A stretch of 64,000 nucleotides of DNA. It comes from Hermatobates lingyangjiaoensis (Eukaryota > Arthropoda > Insecta > Hemiptera > Hermatobatidae). The position numbers and the translations under genes are program-made. Below are positions 1 through 11,218 of this stretch, piece after piece. Below the pieces are notes generated by a model that was given only the letters and a program-made list of their open reading frames with translations, ran no database searches and was not told the origin of the DNA. Where the stretch lies: NCBI GenBank assembly GCA_026182355.1, contig JAPFBL010000006.1, positions 8,274,501 through 8,338,500 on the forward strand, read 5' to 3'. Every line of letters starts with the position of its first letter. Position 1 is the stretch's first letter.

Positions 1-2095
1 AATATTCTGAAAATTAATTCTGTAGAAAGTAGAGCAACAAAAATGAGAAGATGATAGAAAACATCACTTCGCTCTCGAGGATGGGCACAGAGAACCTTCA
101 ATAACCTTCGCTCTTACAGAACTTCTCCAAACCCTACAGTTCATTTCAAACATACCTGAATGTTACGATACTGAATGTTATTAATATTTTATTTTTAGGT
201 ATATTATTATTAATCACATGGTTTTATGGGCCTTATATTAAAGGTTAATTATTGACAGATAATTATCAAAGCAGTGAACTTTGACAGATAAATACTTCGG
301 TGAATTAGTTATACTTAGTTGTTAATTAAGTTAATTTTAGTATTAATATTATTGGCATTTATGGTTGATGAGATGGACTATCCTCCAAAAAATTTTTTCA
401 AACTTTTTAACCTGATTTCTGAAAGTAATAGTACTTGAAACTGCGTTCGAACATTTAAAATGAAATTATTATTGGAATATTAAAAATTGCAACATTTTAA
501 AAATTTCAGTTTGGATGAAGGCCAGCACATTATATATTTATATATAAAAATATATGAAATAAGAAGGTCTACAGGACAGACAAAAATGTAACAAAAGCAA
601 GACAAAGATTCACACTGATATAACTCACTTCCATATTTCAATAATCGTCTTATATGGGAGACGAAGAGTTCCACAAGAAGGCTGGGTGGAGGGTGACATC
701 TAAAATTTTGGATCTCTGATAACGCTCACCAAGAATGTTTTAAGCAGACTTATTTCTTTTCTTTTGATACTACTTTAATTTTTAAAATAATTTAATTAAA
801 TTTAATTTAATAATTTGACACTACTTTGGAAAGTGATATATTTTCCATTTCCTTTCAGATTAAACGGCTCAATACCTATCAGAGCTACATCGCAGTAGCA
901 TGTGTTAGAGCTTATACCTTGATCACTATTTTTTTTTTACTTTTAACATAAACAGCATATAACAAAAGGCTTCAGAACCGCTAAAAATCTGTCCTTCAAC
1001 TACTGGACCCAGGAAGGACTGGAATAAATATCACTTATTCGACAAGACTCATTAATTATACGCTTGGCACAATTACCATAGACTTTTCGATGCTATTCTT
1101 CTTGTCCTTCATGTGTTCTTAATCAGCTTCTCAATGATCTGATGAAATGATCTTTTTCCATATTTTTTCCGAAGTCTTCATATCATGTTAAAGAAATGTC
1201 GCAATGTCGCATCATGGAAGGCGCTGCTGTGAATATTGTTCCCAGTCCTTTCTCACTCTCTTTTCAACCATAACCCTATCCCACCAACCCTAAATATACA
1301 GAGGGATATTTTCCAATAACTCTCTCTATCAACTACACAGGCTTCCTTTCAGTGCTATTTAGCACCCAACGATGGTGCTAATTTTTCCAACGATGTCAGT
1401 TTTTCCGTAACTTATTGGTGTTTAAATTCTCTGCGTCTCCATTGAGCTGAATTATATCCCAGAATCAGACACTACCAATAAGATTATTTAAATTTATGTT
1501 TTGCCTCTAAATATATGAGGTATAAAATAATGAGTTTGTTACTTATTATTTGTTTTCAAACAGACATTATTCCAGAATATATTATATGTATTATCATTTT
1601 CTTATTCTCTTTTGTTTCATTCAGTTATTTTTATTTTTCTTTCTTCTCTCTCGTGCTATTCTGTTCCTCCCTTCTAATTCAGCAGCATTGTGATTACCAG
1701 TTTTAAAAAAAACTCTTCTGAGCAACTCAGTCTAACACTGCCAGGTGAGATACTTTTGATCTGTCGACGTCGAGAGTTGACTCGTGAAGACAAGCAACAT
1801 GTTGAACTAAATGAATCACATTCAATATTTGGACCTTAGTAGTGGTTGTAGGAGTGTTAGGGTGAATATATATACATATATATATATATATATACATATA
1901 TTAGTATATTTAAAAATCGAAAAGACGCTCCTTCATTTACTGGGCACAGGTAAGAGTTAAAATACGCATATTTACGGTGATTAGTTTCCTTGAGTAATTT
2001 CACACAGGGATCTGAATAATCTTCTTGTACAACACATCTAATATTGAAATAAACATTTCCAATGGTTACTATCTGTCTTCTGAAACATCTTGGCA
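1..2095. other. AT-rich intergenic DNA, no gene seen
   Basis: I see no coding region, RNA gene or recognisable TE protein here. Open frames are short and have no family resemblance. A short (TA)n-like tract lies around 1867-1910. The block ends where the R element begins. Confidence 0.5.
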
Positions 2096-2096
2096 G

Positions 2097-3897
2097 TGGC
2101 CTACACTCTATCTTTACTATAAGTCAACAATCAACGTCACTATTTCTTGAGTATACTAAACATAACGTATCATATTAAGCACTAACATAAATATCTATCA
2201 CTGGGACTATCGACATTATTAGCACTTGCATTCGTGAGGTCAGTACAGATAGTGATTGAAGGACATATCAATTTGCTAAGCTTATTGGTATTGTACATCA
2301 CAAATAATTTTGATTTGCAAATACGAGTGGTCTAATGGTGGTATAACTACGCAGTAATAACAGTTTTTGAAAAACCAAGTTGAACATGGTTCTAGGGATG
2401 GAGAGGGCATGGTTATCCTACAAGAGAACATGTGCTATCTGGTGGCAAATAGCCAGTATGAAGTTTCGGGACAATCGTTTAGCTTGAGCATCCTGCTACA
2501 TTGAATATTAATGTAATTTTCAAATGTTGAAACAGTAAAATACCGTTTCCTTTTCTCTGTATTAAACATGCTTAACAGCGAAGAAAATGTTAGCATTTTA
2601 TGTGATCTTGTTCTTTAGTATGATTGTACGTATAATTCACAAGGTTATTAATCTCTAAACGAAAGATTGGTATTTATGAATTATTTTCAGCATTTTTGGT
2701 TTTCGAGGAGCACCTCCGGCTAATGCATAGTAAGTATACCGTGATAGGGAAGTAGTGTCATGGCTTCAATGTACGAATTGTAATAAGATCGTTTTCACAG
2801 TCCCCTTTGTCATAACATATACAAGTGTATTTACACTGAGGCTATCATTACCTGCAACAGAGAGTCTTGGGCTGGTTACGTTGTATCCTTCATAAGTCAA
2901 TAATATAGTTTCTTATTGTTGGGCCATGGTAGTAAATCATCAATTTTATACGATCAGTGGGGTTGCTCAAAAAATTTCTAAGTCAATGTAAACAATGTAA
3001 TGAATATTAAAAAATTCGACAAGTATAGCAGTGATCTCTTAGCTAGTGGTAAACTGAATTGAGTTTTTAATATCGTTATTGCTGCGTGTTCCCGTGTATG
3101 AAACTTCATGATTTCTTGTTTATGAGTATTGCTATTCTTGTTCAGGTATTGCCGTAATATTTTCGATACAATCCATTGGGGTCCCATTATTTTTTAACGA
3201 GCCTGTTTGATGCGTTGCAAAAAAAATTCTTGGTGGAACAATCAGCAAATCGTACTGTAACCCACTTTAGCGAATGTAACCTCCTTATCCAGAAAAATGA
3301 TCTCAACGAGCATCTCCATATACATGTTCGATTAGTAGTGCATAGTATCATTCTAGTCCGTCAATAGTAGTAGTAGGCTATGTAATAGCTCTCACTAGTT
3401 GTGACTGATTGTGACATTATAAGTCAAAATTAGTGACATTTTATTGCAAGATGTAAAGACATATTTCCTGTTGTTTAACCATTCTGAATATATTCTATTC
3501 ATTTAGATTGCATTTGAACCTCAAAGATAATGATTCAAACTCTAGGGTTATCAGTTTGGAGAAATACACAAGTTTTAAACTAATCAACCGTTTTTGGCAA
3601 AAAAGTGACGTATTCATCATGCATAATTCTTCCCAAACAATAGGGATCTTCGTCTTTATGAGGCCCATTTTTGTATATATAATATCATACTTGATCCATC
3701 AATAGATATCTGGACCGTAGCGTGGTAACAAGCAATGCTAACACACTCACGCTCCCAACTGGGCACACACACAGACATCATCGTAAAAACGTCATAAGAA
3801 CGACTTCTGGTAACACACAAACATGTAATTCCGTCAAACATCACTTATGAATCGAAACTTTTTCACGATCACTATACTTTACTTATAGTAAAGTAAA
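2097..3897 (+). mobile_element. R element (DINE/HINE-like non-autonomous repeat), copy 1
   Basis: This is a repetitive element recurring at ~40.95-42.56 kb and ~51.96-53.55 kb, with end fragments elsewhere. Its left edge carries CTTTACTATAAGT (about 2112-2124). Its right edge carries the inverted form as a perfect 8-bp hairpin, ACTTTACT-TAT-AGTAAAGT (3876-3894). In other copies a short CCCA/CA microsatellite lies ~100 bases before the end. Subterminal inverted repeats, an internal microsatellite and a 3' hairpin without coding sequence are the layout known for DINE-1/HINE elements. That assignment is inference; a foldback MITE is the alternative. I see no coding sequence. Confidence 0.55.
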
Positions 3898-4186
3898 AAT
3901 GGAAGGGAGACCAAGCACGTTGTAGACGCAAGTTGCTGCTCCTTGTGCCGGGTCTTGAAGTAATAGAATTAAGAGAAGATATAAACAGCGAATTCAGATA
4001 AAAATACTAGTTCATAAATATAAAGGAATGAAAGAGAATTGGAGAGAAATTTAATATATATATATATATAAAGGAGTTTTGTGTGAAATAAAGTATTGCA
4101 AAAGGTATAAAAAGTAGAGAAAACAATTAACTGAATTAAAAAAATCATATGCAATAAAAAAAAATGAATTAATAATAAATAATAGG

Positions 4187-4500
4187 TTAGGTTGCAGTGG
4201 CAGTCCCACAAGAGAACACACTTAGGCCGAGCATTGGCCCTTTGTGATACCACACAATGAAGTTGATTCTACAGTGGGAGTCCTAAATTTTGCCTAACTC
4301 AAGTGTATTTAGAGTAGGGATCTTTAACGAGTACCTGACAACGTACAGGCTCGGGACCGACAGTTTAACGTCCTTCTCCGAGTGACGACATACTCAGATT
4401 TATTCACCTCCCGCGTGAATAAATCGAGGATCAGGTGGGGATCGAACCCCGGTCCTATCAGTTTAGAGGCGAGCACGTAACCACTGAGCCAGCCTGACCC
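4187..4500 (-). mobile_element. tRNA-derived SINE, copy 1
   Basis: Read on the minus strand, the element begins with a tRNA-like head. An A box (TGGCTCAGTGG) is followed about 40 bases later by a B box (GGTTCGATCCC), the internal RNA polymerase III promoter layout. The body contains a conserved segment read on the plus strand as GGGACCGACAGTTTAACGTCC, and it ends in CCTAACC. Copies lie at 7547-7860 and 27112-27380. As a SINE it encodes no protein and would depend on a LINE partner for movement. Confidence 0.8.
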
Positions 4501-4696
4501 CTATAATAATTAATAACAAAGGAAAAAAAATTACATGTATACAAGTGAATAAAAAGAATGGAATAGGTAAAAATAAAGAAATAGGAATCGAGCGAAGAAT
4601 AAAATGTCTTGAAAAATAAAGCAATGCAAGCACTGGCTGTTGCCGGGTAGGTTACTTGCAGTGGTGTCTACAACGTGCTTGGTCTCTCTTTCTCTT

Positions 4697-4730
4697 TTCT
4701 TCTAAAGACAGATGGCCCAAAAATTTCAGT
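4697..4730 (+). ncRNA. Degenerate hammerhead motif, family C
   Basis: CTAAAGA (4702-4708) stands where other family C copies have CTGAAGA. It is followed by a run ending in AAAAATTTCAG, where better copies have GAA-AATT-T-GAG. Core mutations make cleavage unlikely. The duplicate copy at 8062 keeps CTGAAGA. Confidence 0.35.
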
Positions 4731-5939
4731 TTGAAAAATTGGTTATATGTTGTAGTCTGACTATTTATTGAAATGATATCTGAAGATATTGCAGTTATTG
4801 AGACCTTATTCACATCAAGGTATATGGAATTTGATTAAATAATACTATATGGAATTTGATTAAATAATAGAATAACGATTTTGTAAAAATTTATTTAAAA
4901 AAAAAGTAAAAAATTTTAAAAGAATTCGATTTTGAAAAATAAAATATATACATGTTACTAGAATTTTCTAGTTGCAGCCAAAGGGATATTAACTTCGTAA
5001 TATCACATGTTTTCTTTGTAGAAGAGGACCTTTGAGCTGTTCTGGTTACCACCAACCACCTGTAAGAATAAAAACAATATTGTTTCAAAATTGTACATTC
5101 TTGTGTAATTATATCTACCAAGAAGTAATATGTTTTGACTGAACTTCGACAGATTTGATTATCGCTTTAATGTGGTAAAAACCATTTTGAAATGTGTTTG
5201 ACATAACCAAGAAAATTGAATTTAGTGTTGATCAAGGGACATCAATTTCCATTTTACTAATGTCTAATAAATTTGGGATAAATTGCAAGCAAGATACACT
5301 CAGACTACATCTAAAATCATTTAAAAATTATTGTGCATATTTTGAAAAGTAATTTTAGTTTTCAGAAATAAATGTCTTTGAAAAACGTGTTTCGGATATG
5401 CATTTTCTTCTTATGGTTACATCTAAAGTGCAAGTGTACAAAAAAAAAAAACCGAAAACAATTTAAAATAGCAACTTACAAATCTATAAAACTACTATGC
5501 AGATAAAAATTACATTCCACCTGTTACAGTTAATGGAATGGGCTGAAAAATTAAAGATACGTATGTTTCTAATGGTGGCGGGGAGAGTGTGAAGGAGTGT
5601 AAGAGAAAAGAATTATAGGCAATAATGAAATTGGTCATTTAAACATACGAAACGTTTTAACCTACCGATGTTTTGATTTGCTAAGCTTTATTCTTTATAT
5701 TTTCCGAAGTTAGTTATTTTGATATATTGTAGTTTTGTTGAGTGAAGCTATGATGAACATGTGAAATTTTTGTTTTTCAAAGTGGTTGTAACTCATTGAT
5801 TTTGTAACTATTTTGATGACACTGTTTGGAATTATTGTCATGGATAATACTACAGTATTTCGCAGTATTACTACAAAATAACTGATGAAAATTAAGCATG
5901 ATAATTAATAAACTTCACTAATACTAATAGTTTGTGTGT

Positions 5940-6005
5940 TGGGTATAGTAGAAGTGAAACTGAAATAGCCGAATGGTAACACGTCCGGTTGTTAGATTGG
6001 TTTTT
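5940..6005 (+). repeat. tRNA-head-like fragment with A box only
   Basis: TAGCCGAATGG resembles a tRNA A box, but no B box follows within tRNA distance. It may be a SINE head fragment. It is repeated in the second duplication copy near 9336. This is not a functional tRNA by inspection. Confidence 0.3.
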
Positions 6006-7546
6006 TATGTTTTTATTTTACCTATGAAACTTATGAAATGCTCTCAATAATTATTAAAAATAAATTTATTATTTTTAGTTATCTGCGGGAAATATAAGTT
6101 TTAATCCCGATATCAACATTAGTCAATTTGACAGGCAATTCATTGCCAGTGATTCCTGAGAGAACATGGATTATGCTGACTTTCAATCCTCTAATGGTCA
6201 AAGTTTAGCTCTTCGGGGAGTTGTTTACATGTACAAATTTATTTGTTGTGTACAAAAAAAATTATGTTCATTTATGTAGATTCAATATCAAGAGAAATGA
6301 AAAGGTAATCATTGACGAAGACTTAATCAAATTTTCGACGTCCTTTATTTAACGGTATAGTCATTGTAATATTTATCAACTTCATCACGTTAAGAAGGCT
6401 GTCAACTCGAATGATTTAATTATTTATAATCATAAGAAGTGTACCTTCCATATCAATAACATAAAAGCAGGTTTTATGAACAGACGATCCCTGCTTTTGT
6501 TATCAATGATTGCTTGGGGGCTGTTTGCTTATCGTTATCAGCTTTGTTATGTCTAGCTCTGGACATATCCTGATATGAAGGTTACCTTTCCATGTCTTCT
6601 CCAAGCCTACTATTTATTTTATGGGAATAAAAAAAATGTGAAAATCACAGCTGTCAAACTATCTTATTATTAGTCCAGATTTTATTTCTTGTCTTTGGAA
6701 CTAAAATGTCTACCCCATCAATATTAATTTCACTGTATTCCTGCAAGTACGATCAGCGCTACTCGTATGAATTGTTATCTACTATCCGCCGATCAGCGAG
6801 ACGGTTTCCTATTTCCAAGCACAGAAATTGCTACGGTCTCAGTTTTGATATTCCTTGCCATGTTCAAACTGGAAATTATTACATTTAACCAACTGATCAT
6901 ACTTTCCTAATAAATGATCCAAATCTAATTGTATAGTTAATATTAAATATCTTTTATATTTATTCACAAAAAATTAATTCTCTTAATGACTAAATGAAAA
7001 TTGCCTGTTTATAGTTATTTATAAACTTATTAATACTACAGTCGTTGTTAAACGTGAGTTCGTAGGAGTAAGAATTCGAGCTTTAAACAAAATATGAAGT
7101 AGGTAATTTTAATAAGACTTGGATTTCATAAGAATCTATGTCTGTGATATTTGGTAATGTTATACTAGAGTTTCTCAAGTACTAGTGCAGTTTTAGTAGA
7201 ATTATGTTTATTTCAATTTTCATTTATTTCATTTTGTTAAGTCCACGTCATGCATAATTCTTCCCAAACAATAGGGATCTTCGTCTAAATGGGGCCCATT
7301 TTTGTGTAAAATATCAACTTGATCCATCAATGATTCTGGACCGTAGCGTGGTAACAAGCAATGCTAACACACTCACCCACCCACCCACCCACCCACACAC
7401 ACACAGACATCATCGTAAAAACGTCATAAAACGACTTCTGGGACCTCAAAACATGTAATTCCGTCAAAATCTCGAAATCAAATTTTTTCACGATCACTAT
7501 ACTTTACTTATAGTAAAGTAAAAATGAATTAATAATAAATAATAGG

Positions 7547-7860
7547 TTAGGTTGCAGTGGCAGTCCCACAAGAGAACACACTTAGGCCGAGCATTGGCCC
7601 TTTGTGATACCACACAATGAAGTTGATTCTACAGTGGGAGTCCTAAATTTTGCCTAACTCAAGTGTATTTAGAGTAGGGATCTTTAACGAGTACCTGACA
7701 ACGTACAGGCTCGGGACCGACAGTTTAACGTCCTTCTATGAGTGACGACATACTCAGATTTATTCACCTCCCGCGTGAATAAATCGAGGATCAGGTGGGG
7801 ATCGAACCCCGGTCCTATCAGTTTAGAGGCGAGCACGTAACCACTGAGCCAGCCTGACCC
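7547..7860 (-). mobile_element. tRNA-derived SINE, copy 2
   Basis: This copy is carried inside the second tandem duplication copy and is nearly identical to the SINE at 4187-4500, with the same A box, B box and CCTAACC tail on the minus strand. It reflects the segmental duplication, not an independent insertion. Confidence 0.8.
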
Positions 7861-8056
7861 CTAAAATAATTAATAAGAAAGGAAAAAAAATTACATGTAT
7901 ACAAGTGAATAAAAAGAATGGAATAGTTAAAAATAAGGAAATAGGAATCGAGCGAAGAATAAAATGTCTTGAAAAATAAAGCAATGCAAGCACTGGCTGT
8001 TGCCGGGTAGGTTACTTGCAGTGGTGTCTACAACGTGCTTGGTCTCTCTTTCTCTT

Positions 8057-8090
8057 TTCTTCTGAAGACAGATGGCCCAAAAATTTCAGT
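8057..8090 (+). ncRNA. Hammerhead-like motif, family C (decayed)
   Basis: CTGAAGA (8062-8068) is intact. G12 of the GAA strand is replaced by A, and stem I pairing is poor (CTT against CAG). It is probably inactive. Confidence 0.4.
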
Positions 8091-10620
8091 TTGAAAAATT
8101 GGTTATATGTTGTAGTCTGACTATTTATTGAAATGATATCTGAAGATATTGCAGTTATTGAGACCTTATTCACATCAAGGTATATGGAATTTGATTAAAT
8201 AATACTATATGGAATTTGATTAAATAATAGAATAACGATTTTGTAAAAATTTATTTAAAAAAAAGGTAAAAAATTTTAAAAGAATTCGATTTTGAAAAAT
8301 AAAATATATACATGTTACTAGAATTTTCTAGTTGCAGCCAAAGAGATATTAACTTCGTAATATCACATGTTTTCTTTGTAGAAGAGGACCTTTGAGCTGT
8401 TCTGGTTACCACCAACCACCTGTAAGAATAAAAACAATATTGTTTCAAAATTGTACATTCTTGTGTAATTATATCTACCAAGAAGTAATATGTTTTGGCT
8501 GAACTTCGACAGATTTGATTATCGCTTTAATGTGGTAAAAACCATTTTGAAATGTGTTTGACATAACCAAGAAAATTGAATTTAGTGTTGATCAAGGGAC
8601 ATCAATTTCCATTTTACTAATGTCTAATAAATTTGGGATAAATTGCAAGCAAGATACACTCAGACTACATCTAAAATCATTTAAAAATTATTGTGTATAT
8701 TTTGAAAAGTAATTTTAGTTTTCAGAAATAAATGTCTTTGAAAAACGTGTTTCGGATATGCATTTTCTTCTTATGGTTACATCTAAAGTGCAAGTGTACA
8801 AAAAAAAAAAAAACCGAAAACAATTTAAAATACCAACTTACAAATCTATAAAACTACTATGCAGATAAAAATTCCACCTGTTACAGTTAATGGAATGGGC
8901 TGAAAAATTAAAGATACGTATGTTTCTAATGGTGGCGGGGAGAGTGTGAAGGAGTGTAAGAGAAAAGAATTATAGGCAATAATGAAATTGGTCATTTAAA
9001 CATACGAAACGTTTTAACCTACCGATGTTTTGATTTTTTAAGCTTTAGTCTTTATATTTTCCGAAGTTAGTTATTTTGATATATTGTAGTTTTGTTGAGT
9101 GAACCTATAATGAACAGGTGAAATTTTTGTTTTTCAAAGTGGTTGTAACTCATTGACGTTGTAACTGTTTTGGTTGTAACTATTTTGATGACACTGTTTG
9201 GAATTATTGTCACGGATAATACTACAGTATTTCGCAGTATTACTACAAAATAACTGATGAAAATTAAGCATGATAATTAATAAACTTCACTAATACTAAT
9301 AGTTTGTGTGTTGGGTATAGTAGAAGTGAAACTGAAATAGCCGAATGGTAACACGTCCGGTTGTTAGATTGGTTTTTTATGTTTTTATTTTACCTATGAA
9401 ACTTATGAAATGCTCTCAATAATTATTAAAAATAAATTTATTATTTTTAGTTATCTGCGGGAAATATAAGTTTTAATCCCGATATCAACATTAGTCAATT
9501 TGACAGGCAATTCATTGCCAGTGATTCCTGAGAGAACATGGATTATGCTGACTTTCAATCCTCTAATGGTCAAAGTTTAGCTCTTCGGAGAGTTGTTTAC
9601 ATGTACAAATTTATTTGTTGTGTACAAAAAAAATTATGTTCATTTATGTAGATTCAATATCAAGAGAAATGAAAAGGTGACGAAGACTTAATCAAATTTT
9701 CGACGTCCTTTATTTAACGGTATAGTCATTGTAATATTTATCAACTTCATCACGTTAAGAAGGCTGTCAACTCGAATGATTTAATTATTTATAATCATAA
9801 GAAGTGTACCTTCCATATCAATAACATAAAAGCAGGTTTTATGAACAGACGATCCCTGCTTTTGTTATCAATGATAGCTTGGGGGCTGTTTGCTTATCGT
9901 TATCAGCTTTGTTATGTCTAGCTCTGGACATATCCTGATATGAAGGTTACCTTTCCATGTCTTCTCCAAGCCTACTATTTATTTTATGGGAATAAAAAAA
10001 TGTGAAAATCACAGCTGTCAAACTGTCTTATTATTAGTCCAGATTTTATTTCTTGTCTTTGGAACTAAAATGTCTACCCCATCAATATTAATTTCACCTG
10101 TATTCTTGCAAGTACGATCAGCGCTACTCGTATGAATTGTTATCTACTATCCGCCGATCAGCGAGACGGTTTCCTATTTCCAAGCACAGAAATTGCTACG
10201 GTCTCAGTTTTGATATTCCTTGCCATGTTCAAACTGGAAATTATTACATTTAACCAACTGATCATACTTTCCTAATAAATGATCCAAATCTAATTGTATA
10301 GTTAATATTAAATATCTTTTATATTTATTCACAAAAAATTAATTCTCTTAATGACTAAATGAAAATGGCCTGTTTATAGTTATTTATAAACTTATTAATA
10401 CTACAGTCGTTGTTAAACATGAGTTCGTAGGAGTAAGAATTCGAGCTTTAAACAAAATATGAAGTAGGTAATTTTAATAAGACTTGGATTTCATAAGAAT
10501 CTATGTCTGTGATATTTGGTAATGTTATACTAGAGTTTCTCAAGTACTAGTGCAGTTTTAGTAGAATTATGTTTATTTCAATTTTCATTTATTTCATTTT
10601 GTCCTACTAGTCCACGTCAT

Positions 10621-11200
10621 CATTTACATAAACGTCATCAACTAACAAATATATCAAAATGCAAAATGTGATTTGAAAGTGGGATCAAGTAAAACATATA
10701 TTTACTGATGCATTCACCACGATATCATACCATAATTTCTCATGTAGTAAGGTTATGTAGCGGTAATTATGTGAATACAATAAAAATAAATAAAGCCTTC
10801 AAAAAATTAACGAGTTTTTTAATTGATTAATATTGAATCTCACAAATACTTTATATTAGTCGTAACTTAAATAACTTATTCTCAACGAAAGCTTAAAGGA
10901 AGTAATTCTATTTGGGAGTGATCAATGTAACATTGCTTACTCAAATGTAATACCTGATTTTGCATCTTCAATGTGATATTACTGATCCTTTGGCTAGAAG
11001 GCCACAAGTCCTTTTCAAAAGACAGAATGTGCGTAGTGTGTAAAATCCTAGTTGGACCTAATGTCATTTGCTATTATATTGTTTGAATTGCAGTGCCAAT
11101 ATCAAACATGATGTTTGCAAAGAAGTAATACGGATTTGATCCTTAGACTTACTCGTAGCACTGTTAGGCCAGGCTGAATGTATGAAGGACCATAATATTT
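10621..11200. other. Intergenic DNA downstream of the glycine-rich gene
   Basis: I see no gene here. The only relevant signal is a minus-strand ATTAAA (about 11199-11204), some 15-20 bases past the stop of the glycine-rich gene. It is a plausible poly(A) signal giving a very short 3' UTR. Confidence 0.4.
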
Positions 11201-11218
11201 AATTAAAGGTATAGGGAC

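Larger units (their letters stand above)
3900..4735. mobile_element. Inverted Penelope family C ends around a SINE
   Basis: The stretch 3900-3960 on the minus strand, and 4624-4735 on the plus strand, both match the 3' end of the Penelope element at 46.5-48.4 kb (shared ...CTACAACGTGCTTGGTCTC...). They therefore form an inverted pair. The SINE at 4187-4500 sits between them. No coding sequence of the element remains. Confidence 0.6.
3618..7248 (+). repeat. Tandem duplication, copy 1
   Basis: This block is nearly identical to 7249-10618. Aligned positions are offset by exactly 3360 bases from about 4162 (for example the SINE start), with only scattered substitutions and small indels. Copy 1 holds about 260 extra bases after the R-element end (about 3899-4160), which include an inverted Penelope end. 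The unit begins at CATGCATAATTC (3618) and ends at GTCCACGTCAT (7241-7251); that end motif recurs at 10610-10620. Confidence 0.85.
7249..10618 (+). repeat. Tandem duplication, copy 2
   Basis: This is the second copy of the block at 3618-7248. It begins with the same R-element end (7249-7523), runs straight into the minus-strand SINE, then the Penelope 3' end and about 2.5 kb of AT-rich DNA identical to copy 1 except for scattered differences. No gene is visible in either copy; the matching short minus-strand open frames near 4891 and 8251 are repeat DNA without family resemblance. Confidence 0.85.

Noticed and set aside
3969..4253. 94-aa minus-strand open frame
   Set aside because: It is AT-rich low-complexity sequence across a Penelope end and SINE edge, with no family resemblance.
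5960..6000. tRNA gene
   Set aside because: It has an A-box-like stretch but no B box, no acceptor stem and no cloverleaf.
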